64,000 nt of DNA, taken from NCBI GenBank assembly GCA_965227695.1, contig OZ245760.1:1054001-1118000 (forward strand), written 5' to 3'. The translations under genes were made by a program, and so were the position numbers. Below, piece after piece: positions 7,971-15,863 of this stretch. The notes beneath the pieces are model-generated. The model was given only the letters and a program-made list of their open reading frames with translations. It ran no database searches and was not told the DNA's origin. Each line of letters begins with the position of its first letter. Position 1 is the stretch's first letter. Source of the stretch: UBA1858 sp965227695 (GTDB lineage: Bacteria > Pseudomonadota > Gammaproteobacteria > UBA4575).

Positions 7971-8799
7971 CCCAGATCGCGAGTACAATCACAAGCCACA
8001 GACTGCTCAGTTCGCCTACATAATTATCATAATTGCTGGCATAGCCCGCACAGGCTGCTGAGTTGTCCCGATCGGTAAATTCCTTGAAAAGTTTGATGTG
8101 TGTCACCCATCCGGCATGTATTCCCATACACCATACCAAATTGTCTGACTGTAGCCTGACTAAAGAAAGAAAAACTCCGGCTAAAAAAAGTCCGCTCCAG
8201 GCATCCATGAACGCGGTGAAATTGGCTAAATGGCCAATGGCACTGGACAGTAAAATAAATCCGCTATACCAGCTGACAGGGTTACTGCTTGATTCTTCAG
8301 GGGCCTGCAGGAAATGTACACTGCTATATATTACGCTGACGATTATAATGGTAAAAAAGGTGTGCAGATACCGACTTATTTGCGACTGCAGTAGTCCGCG
8401 AAAGATTGATTCTTCAATCAATCCGATCAAGATACCCGAGACCGTGGCGCTGACCAGAGCGTTTAACACGGTCATCAGGGCAGGGCTGGCAGACTCCGGA
8501 AGTCTGAATCCACACATCAGGTATATCGTCGAGATGGGTGCCAGCATCAGTATCCCCAGACACCATGCCTGAGAAAAATACTGTACTGATCTGCTTTGCA
8601 CAAAACCAAGGTCAGCCAGGGAATCAATTTTCAGCCACTTGCAGGTGGGATAAAGTAACAGCACAGCCAGTACTAAAATCGTGCGTGATACAACTCGCTC
8701 AAAGTCGGCTCCTGTTAGCAGAAAGACAGGGTAAGCCAGCAGGCAGCCCGCGACGCAGATAGTTATAAAATAGCCAATGATGATAAAGATGCGGACCAT
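7933..8799 (-). CDS. CPBP family intramembrane glutamic protease
   Basis: Polytopic inner-membrane protein of 288 residues with all three CPBP/CAAX motifs: EESIFRG (Glu129, Glu130, Arg134), the His in YSSVHF (His162) and His228 in GIHAGW. At least seven hydrophobic segments are visible. Related proteins include the eukaryotic CAAX protease Rce1 and bacterial bacteriocin-immunity or regulated proteolysis proteins; the bacterial substrate is usually unknown, as here. Monocistronic on the minus strand, converging on the CHAP gene. An ATG start at 8799 is supported by CAGGAG-like sequence only on the opposite strand, so the start is plausible but not proven. Confidence 0.86.
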   Translation of the reverse strand: MVRIFIIIGYFITICVAGCLLAYPVFLLTGADFERVVSRTILVLAVLLLYPTCKWLKIDSLADLGFVQSRSVQYFSQAWCLGILMLAPISTIYLMCGFRLPESASPALMTVLNALVSATVSGILIGLIEESIFRGLLQSQISRYLHTFFTIIIVSVIYSSVHFLQAPEESSSNPVSWYSGFILLSSAIGHLANFTAFMDAWSGLFLAGVFLSLVRLQSDNLVWCMGIHAGWVTHIKLFKEFTDRDNSAACAGYASNYDNYVGELSSLWLVIVLAIWAIVYFLRPGFRH

Positions 8800-8946
8800 G
8801 AGTGAATCACAGGAGTATTTTAATTTAAATTATGATTATTGATTAGCCAGACAGAATTGATTGATATATTTCTTGTGGGATAGCATCTAACTATCATGCT
8901 TATTTCAAGTTATACTAGCATGTTGTAGTCACAATATTACTATGTA

Positions 8947-9032
<86 letters not shown>

Positions 9033-9127
9033 TCAACCAATGGTAGATTAAACCAACGTCAATCCAGTCATCAAAGACCGGCGAACAAATTCCAGACAGA
9101 CTTCTTGACCTCGAGGACAGCAAATTA

Positions 9128-10414
9128 ATGCAAGTATCAGTTGAACAGACTAGCGAGCTTGGTAGAAAACTAACCATCACCGTGCCTGCAGACAAGGTGG
9201 AAAAAGAAGTTAATCATCGGCTCAACTCCATGAAAGGGCGCGTTAAAATCGATGGTTTCAGGCCTGGTAAGGTACCAATGAGTATTGTCAGGCAGAGATA
9301 TGGTGCTCAAGTCAACCAGGAAGTGATGGCAGATGAAATGCAGGCAAGCTATCGCGATGCGGTATTACAGGAAAAACTTCGACCCGCATCAGCACCTGCT
9401 ATCGAGCCACAAAATATTGAAAAAGGCAAAGACCTTACTTTTATCGCTTCATTTGATATCTATCCGGAATTTGATCTGTGCGATTTCAGTGCCCTTGAGG
9501 TGACCGTGCCGTCTGCTGAAGTAGATGAACAGGATATATCCGATACGCTGGAACGCATACGCAAGCAACGCATGGAGTGGAATGAAGTTGATGATGCCAG
9601 TCAAAATGAACAGCGTATAACGATAGATTTTTCCGGCAAACTGGACGGCGTTGAATTTGAGGGTGGCAACGCACAGGATTATCCTCTAGTGCTTGGTGAT
9701 GGTGCGATGATTGCGGGTTTTGAAGAGCATCTTCTAGGGTTAAAAGCCGGTGAACAGACATCTTTTAGTGTCACATTCCCGGAGGACTACGGTAATAGTC
9801 AGTTGGCAGGCCAGGAAGTCACCTTTGATGTGACTGTGAAGAAGGTTGAGCAGGGAAAACTTCCGGAAGTTGATGAGACCTTTATCCGGTCATTCGGACT
9901 CGAAGGCGATATCAACGATCTCAGGGAAGAGATTAAAAAATCTCTTGATGCCGAGTTACAGCAACAAATTCAGCTTAAATCAAAAGAAGCAGTGATGCAG
10001 GTGCTGCTGGACAATAATCAGCTTACCCTGCCAGACTCAATGGTTAGCCAGGAAGTTGCGGTACTGAGGCAGCAAGCGCTGGAAAATTTCAAGATGGAAA
10101 CAGATTCTGAGTTGCCGGATAGTCTGTTTGAAGAAGAAGCCAGGCGCAGGGTCAAGCTTGGCCTGATCATAGGTGAAATAGTCGGGCAGCAAAAGCTACA
10201 GGTGGACGCACAGCGCGTCCAGCAGAGAATACATCAGCTGGCTAGCCAGTATGCTGACCGTGAGCAGGTGATTGAGTATTACCGTTCCAATAATCAGGCA
10301 CGTGCCAGTGTAGAATCTCTGGTCATGGAAGATCAGGTGGTTGAGTGGGTATTAAGCCAGGTGAGCAAAAAAGACAAAAAAGAGTCTTTTAGTGACATCG
10401 TCAAACAACGTTAA
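9128..10414 (+). CDS. tig: Trigger factor
   Basis: Ribosome-bound chaperone that meets nascent chains at the exit tunnel. 428 residues, close to the family norm of about 430. The N-terminal ribosome-binding signature GFRPGKVP (about 43-50) is intact; the FKBP-like proline isomerase domain spans roughly 150-245 and the helical arms follow to the C-terminus (Lys-rich KKDKKESF). It heads the conserved tig-clpP-clpX-lon set; clpP starts 24 bases after the stop, so they are probably co-transcribed. No heat-shock promoter is visible upstream. Confidence 0.98.
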   Translation: MQVSVEQTSELGRKLTITVPADKVEKEVNHRLNSMKGRVKIDGFRPGKVPMSIVRQRYGAQVNQEVMADEMQASYRDAVLQEKLRPASAPAIEPQNIEKGKDLTFIASFDIYPEFDLCDFSALEVTVPSAEVDEQDISDTLERIRKQRMEWNEVDDASQNEQRITIDFSGKLDGVEFEGGNAQDYPLVLGDGAMIAGFEEHLLGLKAGEQTSFSVTFPEDYGNSQLAGQEVTFDVTVKKVEQGKLPEVDETFIRSFGLEGDINDLREEIKKSLDAELQQQIQLKSKEAVMQVLLDNNQLTLPDSMVSQEVAVLRQQALENFKMETDSELPDSLFEEEARRRVKLGLIIGEIVGQQKLQVDAQRVQQRIHQLASQYADREQVIEYYRSNNQARASVESLVMEDQVVEWVLSQVSKKDKKESFSDIVKQR

Positions 10415-10438
10415 TAACTCAATAAGGTAAATACGGTT

Positions 10439-11059
10439 ATGAGTAATGGAAACATACAGGCTCCGATGATGAATCTCATCCCAATGGTGGTTGAGCAGTC
10501 AGCAAGAGGTGAGCGCGCCTATGATATCTACTCGCGATTATTAAAAGAGCGCGTCATTTTTATTGTTGGTCCAATAGAAGACCACATGGCAAATTTAATC
10601 GTGGCACAAATCCTGTTTCTTGAATCTGAGAATCCCGAGAAGGATATTTCCATTTATATCAATTCACCCGGTGGGTCTGTCACTGCGGGAATGGCGATTT
10701 ACGATACCATGCAGTTCACAAAGCCGGATATTAGCACTTTATGCGTTGGCCAGGCGGCCAGCATGGGAGCCGTGTTACTGGCTGGCGGAACGCATGGCAA
10801 GCGTTATGCGTTGCCTCATTCAAGAGTCATGATTCATCAACCATTGGGTGGCTTCCAGGGGCAAGCCTCTGATTTTGATATTCATGCGAAAGAAATTCTA
10901 AAAATCCGTGACCAGCTAAACCGCGTATTGTCAAAGCATACCGGGCAAAGCATGGAAACCATAGAAAAGGATACCGAGCGGGATAACTTTATGGACAGCG
11001 AGGAAGCCCGCGAATATGGAATAATTGACAACGTTTTAACCACGCGTGATGCGGGGTAA
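10439..11059 (+). CDS. clpP: ATP-dependent Clp protease proteolytic subunit
   Basis: Tetradecameric serine protease chamber that degrades substrates fed by ClpX or ClpA. 206 residues with the full triad: Ser108 in GQAASMGA, His133 in MIHQPLGG, Asp182 in KDTERDNFM. Short N-terminal propeptide region (residues 1-14), as in E. coli. It follows tig by 24 bases and precedes clpX by 176 bases, a gap holding a long imperfect hairpin. Confidence 0.98.
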   Translation: MSNGNIQAPMMNLIPMVVEQSARGERAYDIYSRLLKERVIFIVGPIEDHMANLIVAQILFLESENPEKDISIYINSPGGSVTAGMAIYDTMQFTKPDISTLCVGQAASMGAVLLAGGTHGKRYALPHSRVMIHQPLGGFQGQASDFDIHAKEILKIRDQLNRVLSKHTGQSMETIEKDTERDNFMDSEEAREYGIIDNVLTTRDAG

Positions 11060-11109
11060 TGTTTGTGATATACAGAAGATTGTTGTAACGTACTGAAATT
11101 AAAGAAACT

Positions 11110-11178
11110 AAGATGGAAAAATCGCAGATGCCGATATAAAGTATCATTCTGGGTATGGATTCGCTTTTTCCCATCTTT
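11110..11178 (+). repeat. Long imperfect inverted repeat between clpP and clpX
   Basis: AAGATGG followed by AAAAA (11110-11121) can pair with TTTTT and CCATCTT (near 11165-11177), with a single bulged C and two further pairs inside: about 14 pairs closing a loop of about 37 bases. No T-tract follows, so it does not look like a terminator. It could stabilise or process the clpP-clpX message. Confidence 0.4.
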
Positions 11179-11235
11179 GATTCATCATAGAATATTACTG
11201 ATACAATATAACCGTAGAACAGATTAGGATTTAAT

Positions 11236-12519
11236 ATGAGCGGTGATGACTCCAAAAAAGATACCGATAACGGAAAGCTACTATATTGTTCGTTCTGCGG
11301 GAAAAGTCAGCATGAAGTCAGGAAACTTATTGCGGGGCCGTCGGTATTTATATGTGACGAATGCGTTGAACTTTGTAATGACATCATTCGCGAAGAAATG
11401 CAGGATCAAACCCCTGCAAACGGGAAAAAGCTGCCCAAGCCAAAAGAAATAAACGCTATTCTTGACGAGTATGTGATCGGACAGGAAAGTGCCAAGAAAG
11501 TACTGTCTGTGGCCGTGTATAACCACTACAAACGTCTCGAAGCCAGCCAGACCTCTAAAGATGGTGTTGAGTTAGCCAAGAGTAATATTCTACTTGTCGG
11601 CCCGACCGGGTCTGGAAAAACCCTGCTTGCTGAAACACTGGCAAGACTGCTTAATGTGCCTTTTACCATCGCAGATGCAACGACGCTCACCGAGGCGGGC
11701 TATGTTGGTGAAGATGTTGAAAACATCATCCAGAAGCTGCTGCAAAAATGTGACTATGATGTTGAAAAGGCACAGACCGGCATTGTCTATATTGATGAAA
11801 TTGACAAAATTTCTCGCAAATCCGATAACCCATCAATTACCCGTGACGTCTCGGGCGAAGGAGTGCAGCAGGCATTGCTAAAACTGATTGAGGGGACTGT
11901 CGCATCTGTACCTCCGCAAGGAGGGCGAAAACATCCTCAACAGGAGTTTTTACAGGTCGATACCAGCAACATACTGTTTGTTTGCGGCGGCGCATTTGCG
12001 GGTCTGGATAAAGTTATACTGGACAGAACAGAAAAGACAGGAATTGGGTTTTCAGCGGAAGTGCGCGGACGTGATGAAGACACAGCTGTTGGCGAGATTT
12101 TACATAGCGTTGAACCCGAGGACCTTGTGCGTTATGGACTGATTCCCGAGTTTGTCGGGCGCCTGCCGGTCGTCGCAACACTCGAAGAGCTGGACGCAGA
12201 AGCATTGGTAAGGATACTAACCGAGCCAAAAAATGCACTCACCAAACAGTATACGCGTTTGTTTGAAATGGAAGATGCAGAAATCGAATTTCGGCCCAAT
12301 GCGTTGACGGCGGTTGCTAAAAAAGCCATGGAGCGCAAAACAGGGGCCCGCGGACTGCGAACCATCCTGGAAAACGTGTTACTGGATACCATGTATGACC
12401 TGCCCTCGATTGATGGCGTGACCAAAGTTGTCGTAGATGAAGCTGTCATCAAGGGTGATGCCAAGCCCTATCTCATATACGAAAGTAACGACTTCGAAAA
12501 AGCTGCCTCAGAAGAATAA
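11236..12519 (+). CDS. clpX: ATP-dependent Clp protease ATPase subunit ClpX
   Basis: AAA+ unfoldase that delivers tagged substrates (for example SsrA-tagged chains, see smpB) to ClpP. 427 residues. The N-terminal zinc domain has four cysteines in CSFCGKS and CDECVELC (about 15-45). Walker A GPTGSGKT (about 120-127), Walker B VYIDEID (about 181-187), a ClpP-contacting IGF-type loop (TGIGF, about 268-272) and sensor 2 near GARGLR follow. Start ATG 11236 has an AGGA-like upstream sequence (ATTAGGATTTAAT). Separated from lon by 133 bases containing a heat-shock promoter. Confidence 0.98.
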   Translation: MSGDDSKKDTDNGKLLYCSFCGKSQHEVRKLIAGPSVFICDECVELCNDIIREEMQDQTPANGKKLPKPKEINAILDEYVIGQESAKKVLSVAVYNHYKRLEASQTSKDGVELAKSNILLVGPTGSGKTLLAETLARLLNVPFTIADATTLTEAGYVGEDVENIIQKLLQKCDYDVEKAQTGIVYIDEIDKISRKSDNPSITRDVSGEGVQQALLKLIEGTVASVPPQGGRKHPQQEFLQVDTSNILFVCGGAFAGLDKVILDRTEKTGIGFSAEVRGRDEDTAVGEILHSVEPEDLVRYGLIPEFVGRLPVVATLEELDAEALVRILTEPKNALTKQYTRLFEMEDAEIEFRPNALTAVAKKAMERKTGARGLRTILENVLLDTMYDLPSIDGVTKVVVDEAVIKGDAKPYLIYESNDFEKAASEE

Positions 12520-12571
12520 TTCGATTGCACAGGCAGTGTCCAGAGAGTTGTTAATTTATATGCGACATGCC

Positions 12572-12600
12572 CTTGAAAAGGGTAGCGGCGATCCACATAT
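12572..12600 (+). promoter_or_regulatory. Sigma-32-type heat-shock promoter for lon
   Basis: CTTGAAA (12572-12578), 14-base spacer, CCACATAT (12593-12600): a close match to the RpoH consensus CTTGAA-N13-15-CCCCATnT, 53 bases before the lon start. The -35 is extended by a preceding CC. Lon is an RpoH regulon member in E. coli. Confidence 0.75.
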
Positions 12601-12630
12601 AGTGTAATTATTAAATTCACAATTACCGAC

Positions 12631-12646
12631 GGACTCAAAGGAGTCT
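12631..12646 (+). promoter_or_regulatory. Small hairpin enclosing the lon Shine-Dalgarno
   Basis: GACTC (12632-12636), loop AAAG, GAGTC (12641-12645). The ribosome-binding AAGGAG spans the loop and 3' arm, 9 bases before the ATG. A five-pair stem is weak; heat-sensitive masking of the site is a guess, not an observation. Confidence 0.3.
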
Positions 12647-12652
12647 CTGCTT

Positions 12653-15109
12653 ATGGCTGACCATCAAGAAACAAGCCCGATAGACCTTAGCGACACCAGC
12701 AATGTGCCCGTATTACCCCTGCGCGATGTAGTGGTATATCCAAACATGGTGATCCCGCTGTTTGTCGGACGTGACAAATCCATCCAGGCACTTGACGCGG
12801 CCATGGCCAACAACAAGCAGATATTGCTGGTTGCCCAAAAAAGCGCGGAGCTCGACGAGCCATCATTCGAGGATTTTCACACTATCGGAACACTCTCAAC
12901 GATACTACAGTTACTCAAGCTGCCGGATGGCACAATCAAAGTTCTGGTCGAAGGTGCCGAGCGTGCCCAAGTCGTGCGTTTCGCAGAAGAAATGGAGTAC
13001 TTTACCGCAGATATCAACGTGCTCAAAGATGAACAGCCAGATGACGAAAAGAAGCTGGAAGTGCTTTCCCGTTCTATTGTCAGCCTGTTTGAGCAATACG
13101 TGAAACTTAACAAGAAAGTACCCCCTGAAGTATTAACTTCTTTGTCAGGTATCGATGACCCAAGTCGATTGTCCGATACTATCGCGGCCCATATGTCGCT
13201 AAAGCTCGATGAAAAGCAACATGTGCTGGAAATTATCTCGACTCAGGAACGACTGGAACATCTTATGAACCTGATCGAGGCGGAACTCGATGTGTTGCAA
13301 ATAGAAAAGCGCATCCGAGGGCGGGTCAAGCAGCAGATGGAAAAAAGCCAGCGCGAATACTATCTGAACGAGCAAATGAAGGCGATTCAGAAAGAGTTGG
13401 GTGAAATGGAAGATGCGCCGAATGAAGTGGAAGAGCTGGCGCAGAAAATTGAAGATGCCGGCATGCCAGCAGAAGCCAAGGAAAAAGCGTCCTCAGAGCT
13501 AAATAAGCTCAAACAGATGTCGCCTATGTCAGCGGAAGCAACGGTTGTCCGTAATTACCTCGACTGGATGGTCAGTACACCGTGGAAAAAGAAGAGCAAG
13601 ATTAATCGCAATCTGGCACATGCCGAAAAAATACTTGAAGAGGACCATTATGGTCTGGAAAAAGTAAAAGAACGCATTCTTGAATATCTGGCAGTACAGC
13701 AACGCGTTAAAAAGCTTAAAGGACCTATTCTGTGTCTTGTCGGCCCGCCGGGTGTGGGCAAAACATCGCTGGGTAAATCAATCGCCCGTGCTACCGGAAG
13801 GAAATACACTCGTATGTCTCTTGGTGGTGTCCGTGATGAAGCAGAGATACGTGGCCACCGAAGGACTTACATTGGCTCACTGCCAGGTAAGATTATTCAG
13901 AATCTCAGTAAAATCGGTGTCAGAAATCCCATGTTTCTGCTCGACGAAATAGACAAAATGGCAGCAGATTTCAGGGGGGACCCCGCTTCTGCAATGCTTG
14001 AGGTGCTTGATCCTGAGCAAAACAATACTTTCAGCGATCACTATCTTGAAGTGGATTTTGATCTCTCGGATGTGATGTTTGTTGCCACATCCAACAGCAT
14101 GAATATCCCCGGCCCATTGCTTGACAGGATGGAGGTAATACGCATTCCCGGTTATACCGAAGACGAGAAGCTGAACATAGCGATGCGTTATTTATTGCCC
14201 AAGCAAATTAAAACGAATGGTTTAAAGGAATCTGAACTGGAAATTACCCGGGACTCGGTTCTTGACATCATTCGCTATTATACCCGCGAAGCGGGCGTGC
14301 GAAATCTCGAAAGAGAGATTTCAAAAATATGTCGTAAAGTTGTTAAATCACTGGCACTTGGTGACAAGACAGAACAGAAAAAACCTGAAAAAGTGACAGT
14401 AACGCCTGACAATATTGGCGATTATCTGGGTGTACGCAAATATCGCTATGGCCTTGCGGATCAGAAAGACCAGATTGGCCAGGTAACAGGTCTGGCATGG
14501 ACAGAGGTTGGTGGTGAGCTGTTGAGTATTGAGGCGGAAGTCATACTTGGCAAGGGTAAAATGATGGCGCCTACCGGGAACCTGGAAGATGTCATGAAAG
14601 AGTCCATTCAGGTGGCCCAGACTGTGGTCCGCAGTCGCGCCGTTTCTCTGGGAGTGAGCCCTGAATTCTATGACAAGGTTGATATCCATATCCACGTGCC
14701 TGAAGGCGCAGTTAAAAAAGATGGGCCCAGTGCAGGGATCGGAATGACTACCGCATTGGTATCTGCATTAACTGATATCCCCGTTCGAGCGGACGTCGCC
14801 ATGACGGGCGAAATCACCTTACGTGGGGAAGTATTACCGATCGGCGGGCTAAAAGAGAAACTGCTGGCCGCACATCGCGGTGGAATCAAAATAGTCGTCA
14901 TCCCGCAGGAGAATGAAAAAGATCTTGTTGAAATACCCGACAATATCAAGGCCCAGCTGGATATTCGCCCGGTCAGATGGATAGATGAAGTTCTCGAAAT
15001 TGCATTAACAGAGAAACCTACCCCACTGGAAGGCGTAGAAAATCTTAGTGAACTCAAAAAGAAAATTCTTGCCGTAGGTAATAAAAAGGAAGAGGTTCGA
15101 CACCACTAG
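12653..15109 (+). CDS. lon: ATP-dependent protease Lon
   Basis: Cytoplasmic hexameric AAA+ serine protease that removes misfolded and regulatory proteins. 818 residues (E. coli 784; the extra length is mostly a charged C-terminal tail). The LON substrate domain begins VLPLRDVVVYPNMVIPLFVG (about 20-39); Walker A GPPGVGKTS is near 364-372; Walker B FLLDEIDKM follows; the catalytic Ser lies in KDGPSAGIG (about 692-700) and the catalytic Lys in GGLKEKLLAAHRGG (about 734-747). It has its own RpoH-type promoter. hupB follows after 206 bases with an independent promoter. Confidence 0.98.
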   Translation: MADHQETSPIDLSDTSNVPVLPLRDVVVYPNMVIPLFVGRDKSIQALDAAMANNKQILLVAQKSAELDEPSFEDFHTIGTLSTILQLLKLPDGTIKVLVEGAERAQVVRFAEEMEYFTADINVLKDEQPDDEKKLEVLSRSIVSLFEQYVKLNKKVPPEVLTSLSGIDDPSRLSDTIAAHMSLKLDEKQHVLEIISTQERLEHLMNLIEAELDVLQIEKRIRGRVKQQMEKSQREYYLNEQMKAIQKELGEMEDAPNEVEELAQKIEDAGMPAEAKEKASSELNKLKQMSPMSAEATVVRNYLDWMVSTPWKKKSKINRNLAHAEKILEEDHYGLEKVKERILEYLAVQQRVKKLKGPILCLVGPPGVGKTSLGKSIARATGRKYTRMSLGGVRDEAEIRGHRRTYIGSLPGKIIQNLSKIGVRNPMFLLDEIDKMAADFRGDPASAMLEVLDPEQNNTFSDHYLEVDFDLSDVMFVATSNSMNIPGPLLDRMEVIRIPGYTEDEKLNIAMRYLLPKQIKTNGLKESELEITRDSVLDIIRYYTREAGVRNLEREISKICRKVVKSLALGDKTEQKKPEKVTVTPDNIGDYLGVRKYRYGLADQKDQIGQVTGLAWTEVGGELLSIEAEVILGKGKMMAPTGNLEDVMKESIQVAQTVVRSRAVSLGVSPEFYDKVDIHIHVPEGAVKKDGPSAGIGMTTALVSALTDIPVRADVAMTGEITLRGEVLPIGGLKEKLLAAHRGGIKIVVIPQENEKDLVEIPDNIKAQLDIRPVRWIDEVLEIALTEKPTPLEGVENLSELKKKILAVGNKKEEVRHH

Positions 15110-15114
15110 TTTTA

Positions 15115-15144
15115 TTGACAGTAAGATTCGCGAGCTGGTATAAG
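15115..15144 (+). promoter_or_regulatory. Strong sigma-70 promoter for hupB
   Basis: Consensus TTGACA (15115-15120), 18-base spacer, TATAAG (15139-15144), starting only 6 bases after the lon stop. It implies a hupB leader of about 160 bases. Confidence 0.75.
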
Positions 15145-15177
15145 TTGCTGTCGCGTAAAAGATCGTAATCTTGTGGT

Positions 15178-15203
15178 TTGCATAAACGTAATGATTTATG
15201 CAA
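15178..15203 (+). repeat. Perfect 9-bp inverted repeat in the hupB leader
   Basis: TTGCATAAA (15178-15186), 8-base spacer, TTTATGCAA (15195-15203). It lies downstream of the predicted start site, so it can act as an mRNA hairpin or a protein-binding dyad. A second small hairpin, AAGAT-CGTA-ATCTT, is just upstream (15159-15172). Confidence 0.55.
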
Positions 15204-15315
15204 TAACCCTGCTTTCTAGCTACATCTAACTTGAGTAATCATAGGCGCGCATAACTAATGCAGTGGTCCTACTTGCTCGATATCTAATAAAAACTATTCA
15301 GGGGTATCATATTTA

Positions 15316-15588
15316 ATGAATAAAACAGAGTTAACAGAAGCGGTTGCTAATGCTGCGGACCTTTCCAAAGCGTCAGCAGGTAAAACAGTCGATGCAGTCA
15401 TCGAGGCAATTACAGATGCGTTAAAAAGCGGCGATCAAGTAGCCATAGCAGGTTTTGGAACCTTTTTAGTACGTGAACGTGGTGCCAGAACAGGCAGAAA
15501 TCCCCGTACTGGTGAAACCATGGAGATCAAAGCGTCAAAAGTTCCTGCGTTCAAGGCTGGTAAAGCGCTTAAGGATGCCGTAAACTAG
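15316..15588 (+). CDS. hupB: DNA-binding protein HU-beta
   Basis: Histone-like nucleoid protein that bends DNA as a dimer. 90 residues, exactly the family size. The DNA-binding arm signature GRNPRTGETMEIKASKVPAF (residues 61-80) is intact, as is the N-terminal MNKTELTEAVA helix. Own promoter directly after lon, long leader with an inverted repeat; a GGGG element lies 14-15 bases before the ATG. tRNA-Val follows 16 bases after the stop. Confidence 0.98.
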   Translation: MNKTELTEAVANAADLSKASAGKTVDAVIEAITDALKSGDQVAIAGFGTFLVRERGARTGRNPRTGETMEIKASKVPAFKAGKALKDAVN

Positions 15589-15604
15589 CGCGCCTTTCGC
15601 ACTT

Positions 15605-15680
15605 GGGTGCTTAGCTCAGCTGGTAGAGCATCGCCCTTACAAGGCGAGGGTCGGGGGTTCGATCCCCTCAGCACCCACCA
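15605..15680 (+). tRNA. tRNA-Val (anticodon TAC)
   Basis: 76-base tRNA; acceptor GGGTGCT pairs with AGCACCC, loop CTTACAA carries TAC, CCA encoded. Sits 16 bases after hupB and 18 bases before tRNA-Asp, so the three may share a transcript, giving the usual hupB-Val-Asp linkage of Pseudomonas-like genomes. Confidence 0.98.
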
Positions 15681-15698
15681 AGGCGCAAAGTTCAACAT

Positions 15699-15775
15699 GG
15701 AGTGGTAGTTCAGCTGGTTAGAATATCGGCCTGTCACGCCGGGGGTCGCGGGTTCGAATCCCGTCCACTCCGCCA
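15699..15775 (+). tRNA. tRNA-Asp (anticodon GTC)
   Basis: 77-base tRNA; acceptor GGAGTGG pairs with CCACTCC, loop CTGTCAC carries GTC, discriminator G73 and encoded CCA as expected for aspartate. Followed 13 bases later by a terminator-like hairpin. Confidence 0.98.
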
Positions 15776-15787
15776 TCTTTTGCAAAT

Positions 15788-15810
15788 AGGGGAAGATTTC
15801 ATCTTCCCCT
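15788..15810 (+). terminator. Hairpin terminator after tRNA-Asp
   Basis: AGGGGAAGA, loop TTTCA, TCTTCCCCT: nine perfect pairs. The T-run is short (ATCTTGTATAAT). The same segment carries TATAAT at 15817-15822, a possible -10 for ppiD, so termination and re-initiation may be stacked here. Confidence 0.6.
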
Positions 15811-15863
15811 ATCTTGTATAATGCCCCCATTTTTCGATACCTGATGCCGATTGAGTAATATCT

